This document shows positions 1 through 12,857 of a DNA stretch of 64,000 nt, one piece after another; positions within the stretch are counted from its first letter, which is position 1; every line of letters begins with the position of its first letter. The notes beneath the pieces were generated by a model that was given only the letters and a program-made list of their open reading frames with translations, was not told the DNA's origin and ran no database searches. The DNA comes from Lamellibrachia columna. Taxonomy: Eukaryota > Annelida > Polychaeta > Sabellida > Siboglinidae. The DNA lies in contig OY759268.1 of NCBI GenBank assembly GCA_963662155.1, forward strand, positions 7,110,701 through 7,174,700, given 5' to 3'. Position numbers and translations under genes: made by a program.

Positions 1-765
1 ATTAAACAATTAAATATCAGGATTGGTTAGGTTTTATTTTAATTTTGATAATAATATACTTGCTAACTGTGTTCTATCTACTAGAACACTATGATATGTA
101 TTCTACCTATTAGAACGCTAGAATAGACAATGACAAGGAGCACGTGACCCGTATGCTAAAGTACTTCATGACTAGTCAGCTGGGCTACATTACAAAGACG
201 GCCCTTTTAATGTGGCGCGGCAGTTCTCAGTTCTGTGTCACAAACAACGAGGACGATTGAAGATTTCTACTCGCAGTGAGCCTTCTGCAGCTGTCACCGT
301 TAAAATATACCAGGTCAATTTTGACCGACGTTGACCGTTGCCGTGACGATAATGAAACATTTCAACAACTTATCCCCATACTTTGGAAAGTTTATATAGG
401 TAGCCTTTGATAATAGTTTTAAAGCCACAAATCAGAAACAAAATACGGTAAAATATTGTTAATCAAGCATCACAACCAGATTAATAGATCAACCTAACTT
501 GCTCTTGTCACTCACGAAATGTCTGCTTATGAATTTGTGACTAACTTAACATTTAAAGAGAGAATACTCCTTTAGAATGAAGAATACAACTGAGCTGAAA
601 GTGTCGACGGGCGGATGTTTGTAGACTGATACTGTGAGTATTGATGTATATCATCATATGTAACACAATATGTCCACGCCACGCCACATAACTTCTATGT
701 GCACAGGTAATTATATTGGCCAAGTACTACGACTTAGTACCCGCGTGTTACAATACATTACACCT
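1..765. other. non-coding flank, nothing recognised
   Basis: AT-rich sequence with no reading frame that resembles a protein and no RNA gene I can recognise. It lies upstream of the LRR gene and may hold distal regulatory DNA, but no specific site is supported. Confidence 0.5.
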
Positions 766-919
766 CATGCATGCATACATACATACATACATACATACAT
801 ACATACATACATACATACATGCATGCATGCATGCATGCATACATTCATACATGCTTACATACACACACATACATATATGCATACATACATGCATACGTGC
901 ATGTATGCATGCATACATA
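766..919. repeat. (CATA)n/(CATG)n microsatellite
   Basis: Imperfect tetranucleotide tract of CATA units passing into CATG and CACA variants. Short open frames on both strands here (runs of His-Thr-Tyr-Ile or Met-Tyr-Val-Cys) are products of the repeat, not genes. Confidence 0.95.
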
Positions 920-2414
920 AGTGCAATGTCGTCCAAGTAACACTGCATTGATCTAGTAAGATAACCGTGTGTAATATTAGTATGTATATGTGCATTATGA
1001 AATTGGCGTCATATAATTGATTGCTTATCTAATGTTCCAAATTTTCAAATTATAGTGTGTCTGTTCAGTTTGAAGCATCAAGAGTTGCTTCCAACAATGT
1101 TTTTGTGAAAATCATAATAAAATGCAAGATTTGTAATTTATGTTATTTAGATGTCTTTCATTATATATCAGCCAAAGAAATGCTGAGCAACACCCTATAT
1201 TACGTGGTAGGACGATGACCCTTGATATGCTCAAAATAATGTGTCCTACTATTATTTTTTTAACTAATCGGTTTGAAAACAACATTACGTAAAATAAAGC
1301 ATGCATATTATCAGAAGAAAACATGCTAAATTACGTATGTCAAGTTTAGTGATTTTTACCTTCATTAGTCATCTAAAAGTAGTTGACAAAATTGTCTTTG
1401 AGGTACACCATTTTTTTAAATAAAAACAAATTTAATTGACATCTTCGATAATATCATGAAAATTCCAGCAACCTATTCACATGAAAGTGGCCAATTAACG
1501 TTGAATGGTGGTAGAAAACATAAAAGTACCTTTGAGTAAATGACCTTTCGCTCGTACGTACTTTTACTATACATATTCGAAATGTGCTGCCACCTGTCGC
1601 GACGATTTTATGAAACGTACCTTTTCAATCCCCAGATGGCGTACGTGGCACGCTGCGTAATTACATTAGTAAAAGAATGCTGACAGATGGCAGAAAACTT
1701 ACTACACCAGCAAAACAATACATAACAGAACACCCACACTTCTACAATCCTTGTACTTGACTTTTAAAGATACATCATCAACATTAGCGTACCCGACCTT
1801 TCAAATCTCCCGATGTGGCGTGAGTTGTCCGCATTAATATTGTTTGGTAATTTTTCAAAATATCCTCCCGATATCCCGGTTTCAAACAAAAAACTCCCGC
1901 TTTTGTCGTGTTTTACTTACGTTAAAGTTTTACCTACATACGTTAGTACGATATAAGACATCCGATAGGTGGCGCCACCAACGGAAAACTATTCGGTTAA
2001 CCTCCCTGGTAAAACCTCACGCCATGAGATCCCATGTGTGAGAGAATATCCCACTGTTTGCTTTTTTCAACTTTGAAACTCTGCATTTAAACTTAGTTGA
2101 GCATATCTACAGACACCTCGTAGGCCTATTTGTGCTCGTGTGCTCAAGTGCTCAAAAAATGTACGCGGTACCTCAATGATGATGATCTAAACATGAAAAC
2201 ACACGCTCTGTAAGCAGGTACTGCGGTCACGGCTGGCTGACCACGCTGAATGATCGTTGTTGCGGAGTTTACAGAGAGTAGATTTATAAACCCGCGGCGA
2301 CGGACCAAAGCCACGACGTCACTCGGTAGTGGAAAGAAGCATAATGCGAGCGTCAATGACGACGTTTGTACATATAAGATCGGAACACAAAGAACGGCTA
2401 TTTCTAATGTTGTG
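920..2414. other. 5' flank of the LRR gene
   Basis: No supported gene. The open frame of the LRR exon can be read back to 2250, but the residues before 2415 are basic and low in hydrophobicity and look like 5' untranslated sequence. The promoter probably lies here; I could not pick a TATA box or initiator with confidence. Confidence 0.45.
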
Positions 2415-3417
2415 ATGCGAATACACGGTGAGTGTGGGTCTGAGAAGCCATGGCGGCCTCCTCGGCGGGATCTGTTTTACCTGCTAGCGATGATCGCGAT
2501 GCAGATAGCGGCCACCCTGCCGTCGACCCACGGTGGCTGTCCTGCCATTCACCCACGCTGCTACTGTGCTACTGATGGTGGCAACATCAACCTCATCTGT
2601 CGTAATGTTGGCATTATCCCACAGGTGCCGCAATTCCAGCCTTCCAACACCACGTATCATATGCTCCGTATATACTGGGGGACGACAATGCCCACAGTGC
2701 AAGCTGGCGCCTTTAAAGGTCTCAAAGTAAAGACATTAGCACTGAACGACCTCGAAATAACGACAATTCAACCGGGGGCGTTCTCCGATCTCGGGGATAT
2801 CTTAGAGGAGGTGTATCTCGACAACAACCACCTCCAAACGATCCCTGACGATGGTTTCAAAGGACTCCAGCAGCTAACTCACCTGAATCTGCAATACAAC
2901 CGCCTGAAGACGGTGAACCCTGCCCTCTTTCGCGACATGTCACAACTGTATAGCGTTCGTCTCAGCTACAACCAACTCGATTCAATCCCAGACGACACTT
3001 TTACCTCATTCAAACATTCGCTGGCGTATCTTTATTTGAACTACAATCGCTTGACGACATTGAGTCGCGCTCTCTTCGAAAACATGACACGACTGAAGGA
3101 CCTGCGCCTCAATAACAACCAACTCGATGCAATCCCAGACGACACTTTCAACGGACATCTCCAGTCACTGACTGGTATTACTTTGAACAGCAACCGCCTC
3201 ATAAGTGTGAGCCCAGTCCTATTCAGTCATTTACTGCAACTGAGAGTAGTTTTGCTCGATGACAATCCATTATTGTGTGATTGCCAAATGGCGTGGATGA
3301 GATCCGCGAAAATATTCGTAAACAATCCTGTCTGCTTCAATCCACCTCCAGTCCATGGAACTCCTGTCATGTCATACGACATATCGATGTGCGATCCAGT
3401 CACCACAGCGAAAACAG
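2415..3417 (+). CDS. LRR gene exon 1: signal sequence, LRRNT, LRRs, LRRCT
   Basis: The exon holds the whole ectodomain. Repeats around residues 132-155, 156-179, 180-204, 205-228, 229-253 and 254-276 are regular 24-25-mers, several with IPDD after the consensus asparagine. The exon ends in phase 1 at 3417; beyond it the frame runs only to a stop near 3446, so the intron is needed to reach the membrane helix. Confidence 0.88.
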
Positions 3418-6400
3418 GTATTGGCTTAACGTTTCAAATATTATAGTAACTGTGTGTGTGTATGTGTATGTATGTGTGCGTGTGCGTGTGTTTGTGCTCG
3501 TTGAAGAAATCAGTGGTGCACAGACCATACAGTTGGATATTTCAATGTCTGCCCCTTCCGGTATATTTACTGTAAACTTGTAATTGTTAGCACTATCTTG
3601 TATGACAATGGTCGGTCGGTCGGTCGGTCGGTCGGTCGGTCGGTCGGTCGGTCGGTCGGTCGGTCGGTCGGTCGGTCGGTCGGTCGGTCGGTCGGTCGGT
3701 CGGTCGGTCGGTCGGTCGGTCGGTCGGTCGGTAGGTCGGTCGGTCGGTCGGTCGGTCGGTCGGTCGGTCGGTCGGTCGGTCGGTCGGTCGGTCGGTCGGT
3801 CGGTCGGTCGGTCGGTCGGTCGGTCGGTCGGTCGGTCGGTCGGTCGGTCGGTCGGTCGGTCGGTCGGTCGGTCGGTCGGTCGGTCGGTCGGTCGGTCGGT
3901 CGGTCGGTCGGTCGGTCGGTCGGTCGGTCGGTCGGTCGGTCGGTCGGTCGGTCGGTCGGTCGGTCGGTCGGTCGGTCGGTCGGTCGGTCGGTCGGTCGGT
4001 CGGTCGGTCGGTCGGTCGGTCGGTCGGTCGGTCGGTCGGTCGGTCGGTCGGTCGGTCGGTCGGTCGGTCGGTCGGTCGGTCGGTCGGTCGGTCGGTCGGT
4101 CATAATAAGCTGATCGTCACAATAACTTTCAACGTCTCAATAAATTAAGGGATCATCTTAAAACATTAAAAGGTCAACTCATGCAAAAAAAGTTAAAGGA
4201 TCATTTAAAAAACGTAAATATTCATTAAAAAAGAACTAGCTGATCGTCTCAATAAATTAAGAGATTATCTTAAAACAGTAAAGGGTAATCTCATACAATA
4301 AAGGGGTCACGTTAAAGAATAATAAAAAATATATAAATGCAGATTAAAAAGAACTGGCTGATCGTTTCAACGCATTCAGGGATCATCCAAAACATTAAGG
4401 GGTATTCCCTTAAAATAAAAGAGTCTTCTAAAGAAGATATTGTGTCATTTCACAATAAATGAAATACGGTTGCTGTGTGTTCAACAAGCTTTTCCCAATA
4501 AAATACTGGCGTGGTATTGTTGATTGTAGTCGCAAATTGTTAGTTCGTATATATTCTTTCAAGTGCATAACCCCAAACAATTGCCTTTTGTTTCAATTTA
4601 AGGGATAATCAACCAAAATAAAAAAAATAAGGGGCACATTTAAAATTTACGAATTTAAAAGGTAACCCCCCAAAACTAAAGGGTATCTTTAAGTTAAAAA
4701 GCGATCACCTCAAAACGTAAAACAAGAAGCTGATTTTTAGATGACCATCTTACTACATTTTTAGATGACTCCTTAATGTTTTGATGGCCCACTTAATTTG
4801 TTCTGATTATGAGCTAGTTATTTGTCAAATGAACCTTACATTTGTTTTAATGATACCTTAATTAATTTTTTTAATCCGTTTAATTTATTTGGGATGATCC
4901 CTTAAATTGTCGATGTGACCACATAATTAGTTTAATGACCCCTTAATGTTGTGTTTTGCTACGGATCCTTACATGTTTAGATTTCCTTTAATTATATGAA
5001 GTGACCGCTTCATTTCATATCGTGGCACCTTATTGATTTGACACGATCAGCTAGATAAGTTTTTAAATGATCCCTGCTTTTTTAAATAATCCTTTACCTG
5101 GCTTGTGAAGACCCCATTGTTTTATGAAAGGATCCCTTAATTTATTGAGACCACTAGTTGGTTCATTTGTTATGACTAGTCACACTTTTTAATATGAGAA
5201 GACACCCTTAAATTGTTAGATGATCCCTTAATTTATGGAGACGATTAGCTAGTTAAATATTTCGTGACTTCTTTCATACTTTGTGACGATCCTTTAACTT
5301 TTTTGAGAAGACAAATTCATTTATGAGATGACTCTTAATTTATTTTTATTTTTTCAAGACTTGATTTTATGAGATGACCCCATAATGTTTTGAGATGATC
5401 ACGTAGTTCCTTATTAAATGAACTCCTAATGACTCCTTTCTTTATTATCCTGTAAAGTGTGTTTTGATAAAATCCCTTAATTTTAGTCATATTTAAAAAT
5501 ATTTTAGGTGCCCTTTAATCGTTTAGCTGACTGAAATTACCCTTAACTCTAATTTTTTAGATACCCTTAATTGTTCCAGCCGGTCCTTTTTTATATTTTT
5601 TGCGATTAACCTTAAGTTTCTAATATAATATCACATTGCATTTTGAGATTTCCCCTAGGTTGTTTGAGATTACCCCTTAATTTGATCATATGATGATCAG
5701 GTATTTATTTTTAAGCGTTTTTAATGATCCCTTAAATAATTGTTTGAGATGATCCCTTAATTGAGTGTAGGTTGCCTTTTTCATTTGTTGAAGTGACCCT
5801 TTTTAATGATACTCTTACCACTCTGTCTAACTCGGTCCTATTGTTTAACAACATGTAATTACTGTCGTGCGTTACCTGGGAGGTTATATGAACGGCATTC
5901 CATATCTCCTCCCAGAAAACATGCGGCTCACTCGTTCTGAGATTCCTAGGTTAATCATACGTTTGTGAACGTCGAGTTGGTGTCAGCATGGCTAGCCGTT
6001 ATAAGGGTGAACATAAGGATGATGATGATGACGATGAGGAGAAGGAGCAGGATGATGAGGCTGAGGATGTCATTGTCTTCATCCTCATAATCGTAATAAT
6101 GATCATTGTCATCATCTTCGTCGTCTTCGTCATCATCATCATCACTATTACCGCTTAATTGTTTTCATCTCCTTCCTACTCATCATCATAACCATTTATT
6201 ACCCTCATCATCACCGTCGTTATAATCATTATTATCGTCATCATCATCATCTTCATCAACACCGTCATAATCATCATTATCACCGGCACTAAGATGACTC
6301 CATAATTGCCATCATCATCATCATCATCGTACTCATTTATCGCCCTCATCATCACCTTCTTCATCATCATTATTAACATAATCAAGATCATCATCATAAT

Positions 6401-7260
6401 GATTATTATCATAATTTTTATTACATTACCGGTCGATTATTACATTAACGATCGATTTATTACATTATCGGTCAATTTATTACATTACCGGTCGATTTAT
6501 TACATTACCGGTCGATGTATTACATTACCGGTCGATTATTACATTACCGGTCGATTTATTACTTTACTGGTTGTAACACAAGTGCCATATATTTGCAATG
6601 CCCTATTATAGTGACTGATATTCTGCGTCGACTATGTCGACGGCAATATAATGTCCGTGCCTTTCTGCAGAACACGTGGCGCTCATTGCTGTAGGAATCC
6701 TGAGCGCGTTGTTGGCTGTGGCACTTGTGATCAGCTTACTGATTCACGCGAGGAGGTATGTTCTTTCTTACTTATAGTAACATATTTGCATTATGAAATG
6801 AAAACAAATTTAATTGTATATTTACCAGAACACAAAAATCAACATACTGGATATATACATATCCCCGTATGGCCAAACGCTTTTGTCATATGATTAGTTT
6901 AATAACGTGCATTTTGATTTGAATAAAAAGGTAATACATTAATTTTACTAAGGTTGTTGCTGTATCGCTAATAAACGTTAATTAAAAAAATTACTTATGG
7001 CATTCCTTATATACGTTTACCTTTAAATCATCAACAAATAAAAGTTCAGTGTTTCAGAATTACCGAAAATGAATGTTCGTTTGTTAATGTATACTTATAG
7101 ACAACGCTGTGTGAAGTGCTGGACGGTTGACAACGGGGATGATCTCTACACACATAACAGGCAGGAGCAAAGACACATGACAACGCCTTTTTACGACAAT
7201 ACCACTGTCACGGAGGAGACATCGACTTATGAAAATACCATAGGTCACTCGTCTGTGTAA
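2415..7260 (+). CDS. leucine-rich-repeat single-pass membrane protein, three exons
   Basis: Exons 2415-3417, 6671-6755 and 7101-7260 join in phase (donor ACAG|GTATT, acceptors CTGCAG and TTATAG) into 415 codons plus stop. Visible order: signal sequence 19-37; LRRNT cysteines 42, 49, 51 and 62; about eight LRRs at 84-280 with LxxLxLxxN motifs; LRRCT 284-326 with CDC at 288-290; transmembrane helix 337-359 supplied wholly by exon 2; 56-residue tail. The tail carries two tyrosines in YxN context (Y394 DN, Y406 EN), the consensus bound by Grb2-type SH2 domains, and ends HSSV, which fits a class I PDZ ligand. Architecture suggests a cell-surface recognition or adhesion receptor; the ligand is unknown. 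The open frame extends upstream to 2250, but Met at 2415 places the hydrophobic segment near the N terminus. No orthologue is assigned. Confidence 0.85.
3610..4100. repeat. (CGGT)n tetranucleotide array, 491 bp
   Basis: About 122 near-perfect CGGT units with a single visible substitution (C to A at 3733), inside intron 1 of the LRR gene. All three frames are open on each strand because the unit cannot make a stop codon, giving spurious (VGRS)n and (DRPT)n frames. Such homogeneity implies recent expansion or collapsed assembly. Confidence 0.98.
4101..5830. repeat. degenerate inverted minisatellite array
   Basis: The left part (4101-4700) carries diverged copies of a motif around CTGATCGTCTCAATAAATTA followed by AGGGATCATC. 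From about 4740 to 5830 the same words appear as their reverse complement, such as GATGATCCCTTAATTTA near 5220 and 5750. The unit at 4233-4266 matches the complement of 5221-5256 closely. No coding frame. It lies in intron 1 of the LRR gene. Confidence 0.75.
6002..6400. repeat. imperfect GAT/ATC trinucleotide tract
   Basis: GAT-rich units at 6015-6070 are followed by ATC-rich units to 6400, so the tract itself has inverted symmetry. Open frames of Met-Ile-Ser runs here are repeat artefacts. Confidence 0.9.
6417..6570. repeat. 20-bp tandem repeat with ACCGGT core
   Basis: About eight copies of TTTATTACATTACCGGTCGA with few changes (ACCGGT to AACGAT or ATCGGT in two units). It ends about 100 bp before the transmembrane exon of the LRR gene. 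Confidence 0.93.
6671..6755 (+). CDS. LRR gene exon 2: transmembrane helix
   Basis: An 85-nt exon flanked by CTGCAG and GTATGT. In the frame set by exon 1 it encodes a 23-residue uninterrupted hydrophobic helix from VALIAVGILS to SLLI, followed by HARR, a positive-inside anchor. Phase 1 in, phase 2-remainder out, matching exon 3. Confidence 0.85.
7101..7260 (+). CDS. LRR gene exon 3: cytoplasmic tail
   Basis: A 160-nt terminal exon after acceptor ATACTTATAG. It encodes the tail with CVKCW, the two YxN tyrosines and the HSSV C terminus, then TAA at 7258-7260. The frame matches exon 2 exactly. Confidence 0.83.
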
Positions 7261-8939
7261 CTGGTAAAAATGAGCTTTGAAATTACTCAAACCTACATAG
7301 ATTAATTTTGAAATTGTTGATGCCTAGTTCAACCCACCCGAAACATACAATGCTATCATCGACCCTGAATATTTCTACACACCAGCAGTTGCATCATGAT
7401 AGTACACTACCGAGTATATAATACATTTGTGTAGTTGACGTAGAGTGGGCATTGGTACATTGGTTTTATTTTTTCATATACGTGCGTAATATTTGTTATG
7501 TTTAGTTTTTTTCTGATGGACAACGCGACCTGTTTACGAGAAATTACAATGTTGTGATATGTTATGAGTAGAAGTTACCACATGTTAATTCCGTCTTTGT
7601 TTACATACACACGTAATATGTTAATGTTGTTTTGTGAATGACAATGATATAGTGTACATGAGGGTTGATAAATATCTTTTATAGATCTAATGGGAATATC
7701 TGACAATGAATGGCCCTATCATCCACACAACTTAGGAGTATGGATTTCCATCACACTGACTGTGCCTAGATTGTTAAAAATTAAATGTTTCCATGGAGAT
7801 TATTATGTTTGGGGTAAATAGCTGTGTGTAATTAATTAGTCTGGCTTTGACGCTAAATGATCATATCATCGATCAATTGAACAGCTTCGAATACTAAACA
7901 TCTCAATGATAACAACAACAGTAACAACAACTGCAAACAATGACTGTTATCTGGGAAAATTTATATAAAAAGCAAAGTTGCACCGAGTTAAATGGTGTAC
8001 TAATTATGTAGATATGGCTATGTGTACGTATATGTGTTCATATATAATATTTGCACATCAAATTAACGATGGAATCAAGGCCAGTGCGATATGAGTCACA
8101 AGCGTGCCTACTTTGTGAGACAAGTCAGAATGAACCATACAGTAATGGCTGACTGCACACCATGCCGGTTGTTGAAATAACATATTTACCCCAAAGCAAC
8201 ACAAAGTGAAACCTAAGCTGCTGTGTGTGCGTGCGTGCGTTCGTTCGGGCGTGCCTGCGTAGGATATTAATTTATAGATGAACATAAATAGCATTTGTTC
8301 TAATGTAGATGAAGTCGGGCATACCCACATCTAGGTTATTTCTTGCATGCACGCACACGAAATGTAAGAAATATCACGCAAAACGTATTTCATACACGCA
8401 ATCACGCACGCATGCGTACACATACACACACTGACGCACGCACGCACGCACACACGAAATGTAGGAAATATCACACAAAACGTTGTTTTTGCACAGGTTA
8501 ATGCAATAATATCCACTTACTGATGCATTAGTCACATCCAAGTAATACATACATACAAAATGGACTGGAGGCATCGTACCGTGTGATTTATTGTTATTGT
8601 CTTACCGGAAATAAACATTACTATTATAAACCGTTTTTGCCGACAATTGTTTATTTTACCTACTTAATGGCGATGGGCATACCCTCGTAGTATAGGAATG
8701 TGCAGATATACCCCGGCCGGTGGGAATTATTATACATTTGGTTCTGTAATACGGTTGCATGATGTAGGTATATGCATCCAGTTACAAAATACTCATTCCT
8801 GCAATTTGAAATATATGTGTTGTCACTCCATATGAAAGACGAACATATCCATCTTTATTATCCGCCCTGGCATACGCACACGTTCCCATGTATGGACTCA
8901 CGTGTGAGACGGCACATTCCTGAATCACCGAGTTACATT
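7261..8939. other. non-coding; one short direct duplication
   Basis: AT-rich DNA without a supported gene. A 31-bp segment CACGAAATGTAAGAAATATC plus 11 bases occurs at 8356-8386 and again at 8453-8483, separated by a CACG-rich tract. Confidence 0.5.
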
Positions 8940-9130
8940 AAAATGCAGACAGTGACTCAGTAAGTCAGGGTCGAACCCGGAAGTTTCTAGTCACGAGGAT
9001 AGCACAATGTATTTACGTCGCCTCCTGCGAAGTATGTCTACATAACGAGCCGCCTGTCAGAAAGGTCGACGATGATACTTAATGTCTAACGACATGCTGG
9101 GACTGCTGCTTTTACAATACGGGTACCGCA
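8940..9130 (-). mobile_element. tRNA-derived SINE-like copy
   Basis: The reverse strand at about 8968-9000 reads CGTGACTAGAAACTTCCGGG then TTCGACCC, a T-arm/box B-like hairpin (GGTTCGANNC). It closely resembles the copy at 11205-11400, including the shared downstream GGGACTGCTGCTTTT versus GGTACTGCGGCTTTT. No intact cloverleaf, so not a functional tRNA gene. Confidence 0.55.
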
Positions 9131-9299
9131 TTTCACCAATAAGACACTGTACTGAGGCTACGAAAAGAAACGTCTAAGCGCAATTGGTTCATTCTCACAT
9201 GATAACGTACATGATAACGTACAGGGATCCCAGAAGAAGGAGGTGGATTTGTTGGATGGCGGCCTTTGAGTTGGAGAACGTTGAGTGTCTGCTGGTATA

Positions 9300-9500
9300 G
9301 AGCGGGTATAGATAGGAGAGGGTTACTGTACCCTTAACTGTACTTATCACCATACACCTGACTATACACTTACAATTAAGTCTCACCATACCCTTAAGTG
9401 TAATTCTCAACATTCCCTTAACTGTAATTATCACCACACCCTAATGTGCCCCTAACTCTAATTCTCACCATACCTACAACTGCACTTTTAGCTGTATTTC
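9300..9500. repeat. degenerate tandem repeat, CCCTTAACTGTAATTCTCAC unit
   Basis: About six diverged units of roughly 30 bp around ACCATACCCTTAACTGTA. No coding content. Confidence 0.7.
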
Positions 9501-9569
9501 TCAGTACACAGCTAGATTATATAATCACTGAACCCCCATTACACAGTTAAAATCCATATTCGTTACACC

Positions 9570-10740
<1,171 letters not shown>

Positions 10741-11204
10741 AGAGTGTGTGAGTGTTTGTGTTTCTCGGTCACTCGTCTGTGGCCTGTGTCACATATATCG
10801 CAGCACAAATCCCTATTTTTTATTTTAGGTAGTCACGACTTGCGGCGTCACGTCTGATCGACTTCCATTGCGATAAGAGCCAACAGGCACGTCATGCTCT
10901 ATTGGCCTGCTCGACGGGGGGAGGGGGGGGGGTTGTATTGTGACCCTTATCTCTTTCACCCTGCCGTGTTGAAAGAAATTGGAAAGCCAACACCGGTGCG
11001 ACACGGATCACCAGCTTCATCGTTTTGTGTGGCACTTCTAACTGACCCGGCATGTCATGGCTGACTGTGACCAGTTATATAAGTCACATATCAGCGATAC
11101 AAAGAGAAGTTAAAGCAGCAGCTGAGTTTGTGCTGAGTTGTCAATACTTTGACATTAAGAACCTGCGTCGGCTGAACAAATAAGACAAGACTCGTGTTAA
11201 CTCA

Positions 11205-11400
11205 AACTTATAAGTTGGACCCGGGATTGAACCCGGAATGTCCTAGTCACAAGGTCTCCGGCGTCAGCACTGCATCATGCGACGTACACCCACAGAACAC
11301 GCCGTGAGAGTCGCCTGGAGGCCGCCCAAGAAGTCGGACAGATGGTCATAACTGATATAGTACACAGCGGCTGGTACTGCGGCTTTTGAAATAGTTGCTT
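11205..11400 (-). mobile_element. tRNA-derived SINE-like copy
   Basis: On the reverse strand, CCTTGTGACTAGGACATT is followed by a perfect T-arm, CCGGG-TTCAATC-CCGGG, preceded by a box A-like TGATGCAGTGC. The acceptor stem and D-arm do not close properly, so this reads as a SINE head or tRNA relic, related to 8940-9130. Confidence 0.6.
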
Positions 11401-12564
11401 TACAGCCGACAAATTTTTATCAACATATAATTTTATCGATACTCCTTTATAGATAAGCTTTTATTGTTTGCCAATCACCGCTCACTCCGGTGCGCGGGAC
11501 GTCCCTTAATTTAAGGGGTCGTGTCAAGCTCACATCTATTTTTTTGTAACTTCCTCTTATACGTCCAAAGGGACCGTGTCAAATTTGCAACGTGGAACAA
11601 ACAACACCTCTTTACTATTAATATAAATACGCGGTAAAGATGGCGTCGAAGTGTCAATATCATAGATAACATTTTTATATTCATAACTGTTGTATCATGT
11701 TTGTTTGAACATTATCTCTAACGTATTAGGGTATACCGATCAATGAATGAATAAATCAATGCTTTATTTCCAAATGAAAATATATTATTTATACAAACAA
11801 TAATACTGTGTCCTTCATTATGTGCATTAGTTTAACGCAATTTCATACAAACTTCACATGTACATGTATACATATTAATAGCATACATAAATGTATTTTA
11901 TTGTTACACGTCATTGTAGAACAAAATTAATCATATTAACGTATTTATTCAATGCAACATTCTCAATTGAATCAGACTACTTGATGCTGTTCATAAAATA
12001 TGCTCCAATGTTCCCATCAATAATTATTTATTGCAAAATATATAGCAATGAATATAATAACATGCAATATCATATACAGTAGTGGAGGCAACTTGAACCT
12101 GGAGTGCGCTTTGCTTCACATGACGAATTTTTTTTATGTGTAGGAATGCGGCTAAAATGTGTTTAGTTATGTTTGTGTTGTTGCTTAGATTATGCAATTG
12201 TATCACTATTTTAGATAAGAGGTGTGTATATGTGTTAACCGTTTCCGCCTGAAATAAAAATAAGTCGGCCAAATTGTGTTTGCATCTGAAGAGGTGCGCT
12301 TTGCCACACACTAGAATAGATGTAAATCTGATTCAACCAATCTAATGGCGCGCCGACACTCAAACCACAAGAGATTGCTATTACTACCACCGCAATGCAT
12401 TATGTTACATGTTTTTCAATCTGATGTGATGATTAAAAAAATATACAACAGCATAATTGTGAAAAATTAAGGAACACAATCTTATAAATGTTTTGTTTGT
12501 GAACAATAAACAGCTCTTCACATCACATTTCGCATAGCTGCGTCTTATCTGATTTTCATCAACA
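11401..12564. other. ADPRM 3' flank, nothing else recognised
   Basis: AT-rich. Short frames on both strands (for example 12024-12311 reverse) show no domain or composition typical of a protein. It may include the ADPRM 3' untranslated region; no clear polyadenylation signal was chosen. Confidence 0.45.
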
Positions 12565-12857
12565 TCACAGTTTTATGACAGTACTTGTCACCCGTCCTCC
12601 CCCACCGTCCACGATTATCTTGTCACTATACACGTGCACATTGGCGAATGCCCTGCCACCAGGTGGCGTCTCTATGACGCCCTCAACGGTGATATGTTGT
12701 ACTCCGCATGCATCGATCGCCTGCCCACCGTCGTGGTCGTGTCCAGCTATGTAGGCAACAATGCATTGTGGAAATGTGTGCATGACGTCAAGGACTTCAC
12801 TGTAGTTCCAACAGAGGGAGCTGGCGTTTGAGCTTTCAACAAACAGCGGGATATGGC
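12565..12857 (-). CDS. ADPRM: ADPRM exon 2: C-terminal metal-binding histidines
   Basis: It begins with the two bases that complete Gly276, then H277, the conserved CWNY block, GHDHDGG and GVIETPPG, and ends at the stop codon at 12565-12567. The intron 12858-14005 is AT-rich with no other feature. Confidence 0.92.

Noticed and set aside
3567..4113. Three overlapping ~170-residue open frames (DRPT or VGRS repeats)
   Set aside because: Direct translation of the CGGT tract, which cannot encode a stop in any frame; no unique sequence outside the repeat.
11210..11290. Functional tRNA gene on the reverse strand
   Set aside because: Only the T-arm and a partial anticodon arm fold; acceptor and D stems fail. 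SINE head is the better reading.
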